Below, in pieces: positions 23,735 to 32,910 of a stretch of 36,477 nucleotides of DNA. The stretch is from a virus. Every line of letters starts with the position of its first letter. The stretch's first letter is position 1. Made by a program: the position numbers and the translations under genes. The stretch covers positions 1 to 36,477 of the IMG/VR virus record IMGVR_UViG_3300025483_000036; one strand, given 5' to 3'. The notes below the pieces were generated by a model. It was given only the letters and a program-made list of their open reading frames with translations. It had not been told where the DNA came from and did no database searches.

Positions 23735-26700
23735 TTATGTTCTGCCTACCATTATTTCTATCACTCCCTTATCTTGAGAGCCTTTATTTTCTAAAGATTT
23801 ACCAATTACTCTACCTGGTTTTGCATCATTGTTAACAATAGCATATCCAGGCATTGCACTCGTAACGAGTAAATCGCCTTTCGCAACAATTCCAATTACT
23901 TTACAAGGTATACGTCCTTGTAATGCAAGGTCAACAACGTTATCACCTATTTGATTTTCATTCATAATAAATGCAGGATTTGTAGATACTACTCCTGCAA
24001 CTCTGTGATCATCTTTAGTAGTAGTTGTTGTAACATCATATTCTCCGCCCAGTACTAATACAGTACCCGGTTCGTATGAATTATCTGCTGTATATTTTTC
24101 TGCCAAGTCAGCATATGTAGCATGTAATGTACTACCCGAAGTTAATGACCAGTCACCTTCTATGTTTCCTGCTACATTGTTACCGCCTGCTGAAAGAGTT
24201 TGAACATATGCTGTTCTAAACTTTCTACCTGCTGTTCCAAGATCCTGCTCACTACTTCCAGATGCTTGATCACTGTCTGGCTCAATATTACCATTTATAT
24301 GTAATTCATTCCATGGTAATGTGCTTGAGCCTAAGCTGCCTACTGCGGAAGAATTTGGAATAAGTCCTGTATCAAAACGACCGTTTACACTAACGATATC
24401 AGCAGTTCCGTCACCAATGTCTATATTTTTTGCTTTTAGTTGAATTGATTCATCGTCAATTATCATTTGTTGAGTTAATACTTCTGAACCAGGTGTACTA
24501 TTACTTCCATTTCCAGTTGAAGCTAATGTGCTAAATGTTATTTGGCCTTTACCTTGCGTACCTAACACTGTTGCATCTGTAGATTTTGCAGTTACTTCAA
24601 TAGATGCAAATCTTCTTTTAACTTCTTGCTCATCTTCTTGACTAAATGTTGCAATGTAAATCTGATCACCGTCTGCACTTGATCCTGCATTGTCTGATCT
24701 ATCTTTATAGAAAGAATGTATAATACCTTGAGCATCACCTGATTTATAATTAAATAATGTTTCTTGATTTTCAGTTATAAGCCTGTTAGTAATACTTGTA
24801 TCGTCATCATTTGTAGTAATTCTTACGCCGCCGCCGGTAATAATACTAATTTTTGAATTACCAACAGCAGTTGTTCCAGCATTGTCAAATCCTGTACCTG
24901 CACCTATTGCTATACCTGTACTTGATAAGTCTTTTTCGTCTGGTGCTTCAATGAATGAACTATAAATCCAACGTGAAGCTAATGCACTCTTCTCAACAGT
25001 TCCGCCAGCACCACCACCAGCTGAGCCATAAGCACTTGCTGAATGGAAATTACTTTCTTCACTTGTACCTCTGGTAATATCACCAACTTCTATATTGCCA
25101 GATGTAGCAAGTTTAAGTGGATATTGTGTGGACACACCATTTATACTTTGTGTTTCTCCAGTCGCACTTGTTAGTATTTGACCATTTGTTGCACTATTAT
25201 TGTTTAGTACTAATTGGTCGCCATCGAGATACATAACAACTGCACCACTTTCAGATAATTTTACTCCAGTAGTAACAATATAACCATTGCCGTCTCTTAG
25301 TACAAATCCGTCTGCAAGGTCGCCTGCACTTGCTGGTATAGTTTCTACAGATCTTAATGTTGTATTATCATTATAATTAATTACAGCAACGTTGTATTGG
25401 TCTGGATTAATATTGCCAGCATCTTCAGTAATTCCTAAATTAATTAAGCCAGTTCTTAATGTGGCTTCCATAGTAACATTAGCAGGTTGTGCTGTAGCAT
25501 CTGTATTATTACCAATTAACGAGTCAGCTGCTAATGGTAAGAATTTATCGTAACTTAGTGACTTGTCTTTTATATTAATAAAGCCAGTTCTTTCTACTCC
25601 GTACAAATTATTATTTGGTTCGTTAGCCATAATAACTAATGTTGATACAGTGTCATTTACAGATAATGTTTCGCCTACTGCAAATGTGTCAGCAGTTCTT
25701 ATCTTAAATGATGTAGAGTTTGATACAGATGAAACAACATAACCTAAACTTCCGCCAGCATTAGTAATTTTATCGCCTGCTGCTAATGTACCACTTGTTT
25801 CTGTTCTTATAAGAACATCTTCAGCAAAACTTTCGTATTCAAATGCTGCAAGACCTCTATTTGCCTGTCCAGTGTCTTCAAGAGCAAATCCTTCTAAACC
25901 AGTACTATCAGTAAGCACCCCAGCACGTTCCATATTTAATTTACTTTGTATTATGCCTGCGTTTGAGTTAACCATTCTATTAAGGATTCGATCATCCTTA
26001 ATAGTTGTAGTGTATGTTGCACCAGATGCCACTCTACTTAGATCAATTTGAATATCTCTTACACTTCCGGTTTCCTGTTTTCCAAGAATAATTTCGTCAT
26101 ATGCGCCATCAGTATTGATGTCAGATACTATACCTGTTACTGCTCCAACGGAGTCTTGGTATACACTACCAACAAGTGTTTGTTGTGTAAGTTGTCCGTC
26201 AGTATTTGAAAACACTGTATCAAAGAATGTTCCAGGAGTTGCAGGATCTTCAACTTTTCCATAAGTTATAAGAACGTATGTAATACCGTTTGCGCCTAAG
26301 AATGATCCTCTATCTATAACTACACCTTTAGAAGTAAGGTTGCCTGTTACAACTACTGGCGGAGTTCCTGGGTCACCATCGTCGTCTATCGGAACACCAC
26401 CGCCTCTAAATACATCACCTACCTGGAAACCTGCTCCGGTATCTTCTGTTAAGAATAAACGTAGTCCTCCAGTTGCAAACATAATATCTGTAGAATCTAC
26501 AGGAACGGTGTTGTCAGATTCAAATTGCCAAATCTTATCTAAAGTATTACTATTACTAACTTTTGATAATACATATCCTTTGTTTACAGCGTGATCATCT
26601 GGAGATGCATTAGGTCCAGTATCAATTGGCGTAAAGATGTTTGTAATAGTATTAAGTCCTACATTTAGATTTCCTGTCATTTGGAAATCGTCACCGCCAT

Positions 26701-29700
26701 CTAACGGAACAAATCCTGGTCCAATTTTAGTAGCACCAATTGCAGTACCATTCTTGTCTGCACCTAAACGTCTGTTCAAATATGTGTTAACAGCCAACTC
26801 AGTTGGAACTGTTTCGTGATTTGGATTAGAAAAACTACCGTCTGTACTAAATTCTCTTACAACAGCACCGCCTGATTCAAATCCTAATCCTGTGACTTGT
26901 GTAAAGCTAATTCTGCCGCCAAAGTCAAGTTCACCAGTACCTTGGTCAACACTAAAGAATTTACCTACACGGAAGAATCCGTCTTGGTCTGAACTTGTAA
27001 AGAATACTCGTCCTGTTGATCTTTCTTGTACTTGTGCTTTTGGATTAACACCTTGATCGTCAACTACGCCACTTCCACTTACAGGTGAATTCTCGTCTGA
27101 CGGTATACCGTAAATTTGTTCTGGATAGTTACTTTGATTGTAGCCGCCAGTACCGATATCAAGGAAGTCATGTGATGTAGCACGGTTAGTACTAATTCTA
27201 ATACTAACGTCTGCTTCACTGGTAGCTTGTAACCCTGCTCTAATAATCGGTCCTGCGCCAGTACCTACGTTAGTAGTGTATGCAAGTCCGGTAGCACTAT
27301 ATGTTCTACTTGTATCGTCGTCAAAACTAATATCACTTGTGCCACCAACATCAGTAAAGTTAACAACATCAAATGCTACATCAGTTGTGTCTACTGTAGT
27401 AATTGTATGTAATCTACCTTCCCAAGCAAAAACAAAATTGTTTCCAGATGTTGTAGCATTGCTAATATCTTCTAACACTAATGCTGATAGTTTTGCAACT
27501 GCTAAAGCACTGTCGCCTTGCTCACCACGACCTGAGCCAATACCAGCAAGGGCAACAGTCATAGTAAATATGTTTAGCCCTGTGTCAAAACGTGTTGTAA
27601 TTTCTTTTGGTGATGTGCCTTCAATTAATTGGAAGTTGATTGTTCTACCAGTTGTATTAGGTAAGTCGTCAAATACAATAGCAGTACTTGGACGAATTAC
27701 AAGTTTATCAATTGCTATTGGATCTGATATATCTTCTGTTATAACGTGTGTGCTTCTGTTATGGAATGTAGCCGTTGTACCGTGCGTGAAAAATTGTTTT
27801 AGTTTATTATCATCCGAACCACCAATACCAGCAGTAAAGTTTAATCTATAGATAACATTGTCTCTATCATATGTTCCGCCGCTGCTACCTGCAATGCTTC
27901 CAAATGGTCCAAACACTGGATCTTCGTCACTTGCATTTACAATAGTGTATGTAACATATCTATCAAGGTTTGAATGATATAAACTTATTTCACTGCCGTT
28001 CTGTGGGCGTGTAGCAAAGTCAAAAGCAAAACAGAACGCATCGTTTTGATTAGATGTAAATCCGTCTTTTACAATTCCTAATACTTGTGCTGCTGTAACT
28101 GTTGTATTTGCACCTGTTGTATCAAATTGTAAATCTGCATCAATAAACACACCGCCAGTAACATTTTCAAGATAGATAGTATCACTGTTTGCTAAAGTAA
28201 ACGCAACAGTACCAGTTACTGCACCTTGTGTTACTGTTTGTCCTTTAACATTATTCAGTGTAATACCATCTAATTGTATTTTAGTATCAACATTATAAAT
28301 TTGACAACTTTGTGTAGTATTATCTCTTAAGGTTACTGGAGTTGGAATCTCGTCTGGGTCATTACCTGATGCAACAAGACCAAATTTACCATTAGCGTTA
28401 GATCCATTAAGCGATCTAATTTGCCCGCCATTGTGTGAAATATAAGCAATGTGACAATAGTATGTGAATACACTAACCATTTCAGCAAGTGCGTTGTTTG
28501 TGACAACTAACCCGTAGCCCATGTCGTTAACTTGTGTAAAGTCATTGCCTAATAAACTTCTGTTACCAGCTGTTTGCACAACAATATCTTGAGATAATCC
28601 ACCTGTCCAAGGCGTAGTTTCATTAAGGTATAAAACTGCTGTTCCTGTAGCTGCATTATAATCACTTATACTGTCAACTGTAAATCTATCACCACCATAA
28701 TAAAACGGAAATGGTGTCTGTGGTTTTCTGTATCTTAGTCCGCCTTGTACTGCGCTACTTGTAACTGTAATTTCTCTATAGCCACCACCGTCTGCAACAT
28801 TTTGTGCAGTAACCGTTGTTTGAAGATTACTTACATAACCGTCATTAAACATGCCGCCGCGGAATTTTTTCTCAACACCTCTAAATGGTGTAAACGAATT
28901 TGAACTACTTGTACAAGTTTGTGTATACGGTGATCTTGTAAGTATTTGTCCTTCAGGATCCATAACTTCTAAGAACCCGCCATGACGAGCGCCTGTTATA
29001 TTTCTTATAACAGTTGAATCGTTTAACAACAGTACGTCAAGTACCGAGTTATCTTTAGCTGGGTTGTATGTAGTTCTTACGGCTAATGTACCTGTGTCGT
29101 ACCAATAATTACTAAGGTCAACTAAGTTATTGATGATAGCTGTAGTGCCTGCTTCTCCATTTATAGATTCTATAACTCTTACAGTATCAGTTAAGTTTAA
29201 AACTACATAAGTATCGTCATTTGTTGTTACTGCTTCTATAACAGTTTTAAGCCAATTAATTACAGTATGACTTTCTGCAGCCTGAGAAGTAATTGTATCT
29301 GTTTGCCAAAATCTTTTCTGAGCTTTAAGTACACCGCTATTTAAACCTGATACAAGATCGTCAGCAAGATTATCTATTAATAATCCGATTCGATTTCTTA
29401 GTGTTCCTTGCTGAGTATAACTTGGATAATTGTTTATGATAAATTGATTAGTCTCAGCAAGTATAAAAGCTCTGTTTGCTTTTATTAAATCACTTGCTTG
29501 AGTGTAACCGCCTTGATTAACAATGTCAGTGCCTATGTCACGTGGCTTAGTAGGATCTACTAAGTAATGGAACCCATATGGGTTACAAGCATACACTTCA
29601 AATTCTGTGTTTGCATTTGCATTTGTGTTTAAGAACGGAGTTGTTATTATAACTGTTGCTGTACTTCCGTCTACACTTTTTACATATGCTTCGGCACCTT

Positions 29701-32026
29701 CATTTGTTCCTCCTGTAATAACAATAAATGAGCCAACCCAACTTGATGGAACTGTGCCACTACTAAATGTTATTACGGATGTTCTTTCATATCCTGTTGT
29801 TGCTTCGTTAGGTGTTAGTGTTGGAGTACCAGCTAAATCTGCTTTAATACTTGCGCCATGGTAATCTATAAGACGAATATTATCAAATACTGGGTCTCTA
29901 TAGAAGAACGATGCTGTGTATGGACTTGTACTTGCACCAGGCTTTGGATAAACTAAGCTACGTCTAAACTCGTCACCTTTGATACTTACATTTGGCGGAA
30001 CACGAATTGGTAGTTCTTCAAAGTATTCACCTGATTCAATAAAGATTGTAATTTGTGAAGTTTTTACAAAAGCACCGTATTCTATTTCTTCGCCTGCAAG
30101 GAACTCTGTAGGTTCTAATAATTGTAGATACAAGTCATCGTTATCTCCTGACCTATCATACTTAATAATTTTACCTATAGCACCACTTGTTCTACCTCGT
30201 AAAACTTTACCTGGTAGTAAGTCAGTTGTTGTAACAAGACTATTAGGATCAGTTTGTTCAATACCCTGATCAACTGATACAGCTGACCCGTCTGTAATTT
30301 CTACAAGATACTGTATACCTTCAACTACTGTTAGTGCATCTGTGTAAGGTAAGCCTAATAACATTGCATCTTTGTGTATGTCAAATAGTGGATCGTCAAC
30401 TCCGATATCCCCAACAATGTGATCTTTTATTGCATTTTCTGCAAGTTGAGATCCAACAAATTGTACATAAGGTAACGTAGAAACATCACCTGGTGTTGCT
30501 GGTGTTTGAAACACATTACTATCATCAATTAATACGTTTTGGAAAACCAAGTCTGTTCTTGTTTTTGCAAAATTCATTGCAGCATTCCATTGTAAACTTT
30601 CACGTCTGTGATTTCTTCGTAACCTTAACGCTGTTAATATAGATTGATCGTTTGCAAGAACACCATCACTACTAATTAAATCAAACAACATACCATTCAA
30701 TGCTGTTATTAAATCAGTTCTCCATGTTTGTTCGTTGTAATCAAACAAGTAAAAATTAGCAACTCCGGGTGCAGCTGGACCTACAGCTTCTGAAATTTGT
30801 GCATCTGTCCAGGCTAATGTTTCTTCTGTTATAAATCTTAAATTGTTTTCTAATAATTGTTTTGCAATAGGATAGTTTGTAGTTACCCAATTTGCAGCTT
30901 GTACTGTACTATTATCATTTCCGTTATCTATTGTAACTGTTTGTAAATACGGCCCTGGCTGTACTTCACTAACTCTTATTTCTTCGTCAGCAGCTCGTGC
31001 AGCAGCGTTGATAGAAGCAAATGCTGTAGCTTGTGATCTACCTTCTTTTCCTGGAGGAGAAGTTCTTTGACTATCATCACCTTTGGTGCTTACAAAAATG
31101 TTATTACCTGAAAAGAAACTACTTCTGTCAACATACAATTTTGTTACTGCTTGTAAATCATCAGGCGCACCGTCATTACCAAATCCTGCAAATGTACCTG
31201 GGTGATCACCTAAGTTAAGTAGTGCGCCAGTTTCCATACTATCGCCTGATCTTTTTACAGCTTCGCTAACTTGTATTGCTTGAGACGATACTGTGCCTAA
31301 GTTTACCCATTCGTTATTGGCAAATAAATTTTGTGAGTTTGGAATATCCGTTGCTGCTTTATAAAAGTTGTTATCTCTTGTAACTATGTCGCCTTCGGTG
31401 TATACTACTCCGCCGGCCCATGCAGTATAACTGGTATTACTCGGAATAACAAGCGGACCAGACATAGTATCGCCGTCTACGTTTGTATATGTTTGATCAG
31501 TGTATCCTTTTGGTACTAAAAATTTAGAGGGATCCATTGCTTGCTGACCGTGTGTTGCACGCCATTGTTCAACAAGTCCAACACGAGTTGGTTGTAAAGG
31601 ATCATCACCTTGATAAAATACTTCATTAACTAAATCATTGTATGTTAAATCATTGTAAGCAGCGATACCAGAAATCTTAGTTGCAGCAGCTAATTCTGGA
31701 CTTGTATCTAAACTAATAACAGATGCAGTATTTTGTAATTTAATTACAGTAGGATCAGTAACAGTGTCAACATTAATACCGCCTTCACCAACAATAGTTT
31801 TGTAAACTACTTGTGGATTTGCAACATCATCGTTCCATGTTAATACAGCATTTTGTACTGGAGTGTCTGCAACATCGTCAAGTCCTACTAAACTAATGCT
31901 GCCGCCCAATCCAAATATACCAAATAATGTATTGAAGTTATTATTAACTTTTGAAAACGCTTGACGAATACTATCTCCGGTACCATCGTTTCCTTCAACT
32001 CCAATGTTAATAATTTCTACTGCCAT
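23735..32026 (-). CDS. Giant virion structural protein (tail-fibre-like), 2763 aa
   Basis: An 8.3-kb gene. It opens with the docking module MAVEIINIGVEGNDGTGDSI followed by RQAFSKVNNNFNTLFG. Around 310 'NNIFVSTKGDD' and around 660 'ITIFIESGEYFEELPIRVPP' parallel the beta-helix-like region of the 3366-aa giant. Around 1690-1770 'FRVGKFFSVDQGTGELDFGG' and 'VNTYLNRRLGADKNG' parallel its FKVGKF / DNRLG segment. The C terminus repeats the shared module. Thus the two are mosaic paralogues. ATG at 32026 has TAGGAG upstream and lies 9 nt after the Fe-S carrier stop, so both may be transcribed from the late box at 32417-32424. Likely a tail-fibre or collar-whisker component; the adsorption role is inferred. 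Confidence 0.85.
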   Translation of the reverse strand: MAVEIINIGVEGNDGTGDSIRQAFSKVNNNFNTLFGIFGLGGSISLVGLDDVADTPVQNAVLTWNDDVANPQVVYKTIVGEGGINVDTVTDPTVIKLQNTASVISLDTSPELAAATKISGIAAYNDLTYNDLVNEVFYQGDDPLQPTRVGLVEQWRATHGQQAMDPSKFLVPKGYTDQTYTNVDGDTMSGPLVIPSNTSYTAWAGGVVYTEGDIVTRDNNFYKAATDIPNSQNLFANNEWVNLGTVSSQAIQVSEAVKRSGDSMETGALLNLGDHPGTFAGFGNDGAPDDLQAVTKLYVDRSSFFSGNNIFVSTKGDDSQRTSPPGKEGRSQATAFASINAAARAADEEIRVSEVQPGPYLQTVTIDNGNDNSTVQAANWVTTNYPIAKQLLENNLRFITEETLAWTDAQISEAVGPAAPGVANFYLFDYNEQTWRTDLITALNGMLFDLISSDGVLANDQSILTALRLRRNHRRESLQWNAAMNFAKTRTDLVFQNVLIDDSNVFQTPATPGDVSTLPYVQFVGSQLAENAIKDHIVGDIGVDDPLFDIHKDAMLLGLPYTDALTVVEGIQYLVEITDGSAVSVDQGIEQTDPNSLVTTTDLLPGKVLRGRTSGAIGKIIKYDRSGDNDDLYLQLLEPTEFLAGEEIEYGAFVKTSQITIFIESGEYFEELPIRVPPNVSIKGDEFRRSLVYPKPGASTSPYTASFFYRDPVFDNIRLIDYHGASIKADLAGTPTLTPNEATTGYERTSVITFSSGTVPSSWVGSFIVITGGTNEGAEAYVKSVDGSTATVIITTPFLNTNANANTEFEVYACNPYGFHYLVDPTKPRDIGTDIVNQGGYTQASDLIKANRAFILAETNQFIINNYPSYTQQGTLRNRIGLLIDNLADDLVSGLNSGVLKAQKRFWQTDTITSQAAESHTVINWLKTVIEAVTTNDDTYVVLNLTDTVRVIESINGEAGTTAIINNLVDLSNYWYDTGTLAVRTTYNPAKDNSVLDVLLLNDSTVIRNITGARHGGFLEVMDPEGQILTRSPYTQTCTSSSNSFTPFRGVEKKFRGGMFNDGYVSNLQTTVTAQNVADGGGYREITVTSSAVQGGLRYRKPQTPFPFYYGGDRFTVDSISDYNAATGTAVLYLNETTPWTGGLSQDIVVQTAGNRSLLGNDFTQVNDMGYGLVVTNNALAEMVSVFTYYCHIAYISHNGGQIRSLNGSNANGKFGLVASGNDPDEIPTPVTLRDNTTQSCQIYNVDTKIQLDGITLNNVKGQTVTQGAVTGTVAFTLANSDTIYLENVTGGVFIDADLQFDTTGANTTVTAAQVLGIVKDGFTSNQNDAFCFAFDFATRPQNGSEISLYHSNLDRYVTYTIVNASDEDPVFGPFGSIAGSSGGTYDRDNVIYRLNFTAGIGGSDDNKLKQFFTHGTTATFHNRSTHVITEDISDPIAIDKLVIRPSTAIVFDDLPNTTGRTINFQLIEGTSPKEITTRFDTGLNIFTMTVALAGIGSGRGEQGDSALAVAKLSALVLEDISNATTSGNNFVFAWEGRLHTITTVDTTDVAFDVVNFTDVGGTSDISFDDDTSRTYSATGLAYTTNVGTGAGPIIRAGLQATSEADVSIRISTNRATSHDFLDIGTGGYNQSNYPEQIYGIPSDENSPVSGSGVVDDQGVNPKAQVQERSTGRVFFTSSDQDGFFRVGKFFSVDQGTGELDFGGRISFTQVTGLGFESGGAVVREFSTDGSFSNPNHETVPTELAVNTYLNRRLGADKNGTAIGATKIGPGFVPLDGGDDFQMTGNLNVGLNTITNIFTPIDTGPNASPDDHAVNKGYVLSKVSNSNTLDKIWQFESDNTVPVDSTDIMFATGGLRLFLTEDTGAGFQVGDVFRGGGVPIDDDGDPGTPPVVVTGNLTSKGVVIDRGSFLGANGITYVLITYGKVEDPATPGTFFDTVFSNTDGQLTQQTLVGSVYQDSVGAVTGIVSDINTDGAYDEIILGKQETGSVRDIQIDLSRVASGATYTTTIKDDRILNRMVNSNAGIIQSKLNMERAGVLTDSTGLEGFALEDTGQANRGLAAFEYESFAEDVLIRTETSGTLAAGDKITNAGGSLGYVVSSVSNSTSFKIRTADTFAVGETLSVNDTVSTLVIMANEPNNNLYGVERTGFINIKDKSLSYDKFLPLAADSLIGNNTDATAQPANVTMEATLRTGLINLGITEDAGNINPDQYNVAVINYNDNTTLRSVETIPASAGDLADGFVLRDGNGYIVTTGVKLSESGAVVMYLDGDQLVLNNNSATNGQILTSATGETQSINGVSTQYPLKLATSGNIEVGDITRGTSEESNFHSASAYGSAGGGAGGTVEKSALASRWIYSSFIEAPDEKDLSSTGIAIGAGTGFDNAGTTAVGNSKISIITGGGVRITTNDDDTSITNRLITENQETLFNYKSGDAQGIIHSFYKDRSDNAGSSADGDQIYIATFSQEDEQEVKRRFASIEVTAKSTDATVLGTQGKGQITFSTLASTGNGSNSTPGSEVLTQQMIIDDESIQLKAKNIDIGDGTADIVSVNGRFDTGLIPNSSAVGSLGSSTLPWNELHINGNIEPDSDQASGSSEQDLGTAGRKFRTAYVQTLSAGGNNVAGNIEGDWSLTSGSTLHATYADLAEKYTADNSYEPGTVLVLGGEYDVTTTTTKDDHRVAGVVSTNPAFIMNENQIGDNVVDLALQGRIPCKVIGIVAKGDLLVTSAMPGYAIVNNDAKPGRVIGKSLENKGSQDKGVIEIMVGRT
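23738..24130 (-). other. C-terminal module shared by both giant proteins (copy 2)
   Basis: Same order as copy 1: LGSSTLPWNELHI, then TYADLAEKYTADN, YEPGTVLVLGG, HRVAGVVSTNPAFIMN, LQGRIPCKVIGIVAKGDLLV and a final IEIMVGRT. Copies are diverged in sequence but collinear throughout. Confidence 0.7.
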
Positions 32027-32035
32027 TTTAAACTC

Positions 32036-32401
32036 CTATATAGCCGGTACGGCTAATTTATCCATATCAAAATTTACACTAACGCCACAGCCACACGCTG
32101 ATTGGGCATTAGGATTTTTTATCTCAAAGTTAGAACCAACTAAACTTCTAACGTAATCTACTTCTGTTCCTATTAGAAACATTAAACTATGTGCTCCAAC
32201 TACAAACGCACATCCGCTTGCTGTCTTTACTAATGTATCATCTTCTGCTAAGTCTGTTGGACTTGCAATTGTGCCCCATTCATATTCAAATCCAGCACAT
32301 CCTCCACCTTTAATGTTAAGTGTGATGCCGTAGCAATCGTTTTCTTCACTTATAAGGTCAATCTGTTTTTCTGCTGCTGAGGTTAAAGTAAGTATGCTCA
32401 T
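32036..32401 (-). CDS. A-type Fe-S cluster carrier (HesB/IscA family)
   Basis: A 121-aa protein with the full A-type carrier signature: Cys35 in GGGCAGFEY and Cys103/Cys105 in SACGCGVSV, the three ligands used to hold and pass on Fe-S clusters or iron. The 'FEIKNPNAQSACGCG' C-terminal motif and length match IscA/HesB/ErpA. No signal peptide; cytoplasmic. ATG at 32401 has AAAGGA upstream and a GATAAATA late box. It sits directly upstream of the 2763-aa giant (9-nt gap). Fe-S carriers are known as auxiliary genes in marine T4-like phages; the target enzyme is unknown. Late placement suggests supply of clusters late in infection, or a virion-linked use. Confidence 0.9.
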   Translation of the reverse strand: MSILTLTSAAEKQIDLISEENDCYGITLNIKGGGCAGFEYEWGTIASPTDLAEDDTLVKTASGCAFVVGAHSLMFLIGTEVDYVRSLVGSNFEIKNPNAQSACGCGVSVNFDMDKLAVPAI

Positions 32402-32416
32402 AGTATTCCTTTTTAA

Positions 32417-32424
32417 TATTTATC
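32417..32424 (-). promoter_or_regulatory. T4-like late promoter box (GATAAATA)
   Basis: GATAAATATT on the minus strand, about 16 nt upstream of the Fe-S carrier gene, with almost the same flanks as the box at 7731-7738. Confidence 0.68.
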
Positions 32425-32433
32425 GTATTGTTT

Positions 32434-32439
32434 TATAAT
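32434..32439 (+). promoter_or_regulatory. Candidate -10 element for the plus-strand gene
   Basis: A perfect TATAAT lies on the plus strand 18 nt before the ATG at 32458. The hexamer 17 nt upstream (TTTTAA, 32411-32416) is a poor -35, so this is a weak or activator-dependent promoter at best. It sits in the 56-nt divergent gap with the Fe-S carrier gene. Confidence 0.4.
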
Positions 32440-32457
32440 CTTAATGTAAATATAGTT

Positions 32458-32745
32458 ATGTTTATAAAAGAATTTAAAAAGCAAACCCGGCACGTTCGCA
32501 AAAGCAAAACCGGCAAGGAACACTCCTACAAGCGTGAACAGACTATATGTGTATTTAGGTGTGATAACTGTGATGCAGAGTTTGAGCGCACAAGAGGTAG
32601 CATGGATCCAAAGCGCCTAAGTAATTCCTACTTTCACGTATGTAAGAATTGTGATAGCAAGGTTTTTGCTCAAAAGAAGGGTGTAGAAAAGAAACAGATA
32701 TGGAATGTATCTGCTTCAAGTAATTTAGATATTAGTAAATTATAG
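32458..32745 (+). CDS. Zinc-ribbon-like small protein, only plus-strand gene
   Basis: A 95-aa basic protein starting MFIKEFKKQTRHVRKSKTGK, with two CxxC knuckles, Cys35/Cys38 (CDNC) and Cys62/Cys65 (CKNC), separated by 23 residues. It fits a zinc ribbon for nucleic-acid binding. The segment 'FERTRGSMDPKRLSN' between the knuckles resembles the zinc part of some phage HNH-type or recombination proteins, but no nuclease motif is seen. I start at ATG 32458; the TTG at 32428 would extend into the divergent promoter gap. It ends exactly one base before the end of the oppositely oriented 54-aa gene. Its opposite orientation suggests independent regulation or insertion as a single-gene unit. Function unknown. 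Confidence 0.75.
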   Translation: MFIKEFKKQTRHVRKSKTGKEHSYKREQTICVFRCDNCDAEFERTRGSMDPKRLSNSYFHVCKNCDSKVFAQKKGVEKKQIWNVSASSNLDISKL

Positions 32746-32910
32746 TTATTCTTGCTTCCAAATAGTCCAAGCACCGTATGCAATAGCACCATATGCTGCC
32801 AACTTAGCAAACGGTCCTGCTATTAGAATAACTAATCCAACTGCAATTAATACAGCGCCATCTAACGATGTGCGTTCATCTAATCTATTTTTAATCCATT
32901 GTCTAATCAT
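32746..32910 (-). CDS. Small membrane protein (54 aa), function unknown
   Basis: A short gene: MIRQWIKNRLDERTSLDGAV followed by a hydrophobic stretch LIAVGLVILIAG and a second partly hydrophobic stretch AAYGAIAYGAWTIW, ending KQE. It has one or two membrane segments with a basic N terminus facing the cytoplasm. ATG at 32910 overlaps the stop of the upstream gene (ATGA, 32907-32910) and has an AGGAG ribosome site 6 nt away, which strongly supports translation. It converges with the zinc-ribbon gene, stop to stop. No known family is assigned. Confidence 0.75.
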   Translation of the reverse strand: MIRQWIKNRLDERTSLDGAVLIAVGLVILIAGPFAKLAAYGAIAYGAWTIWKQE

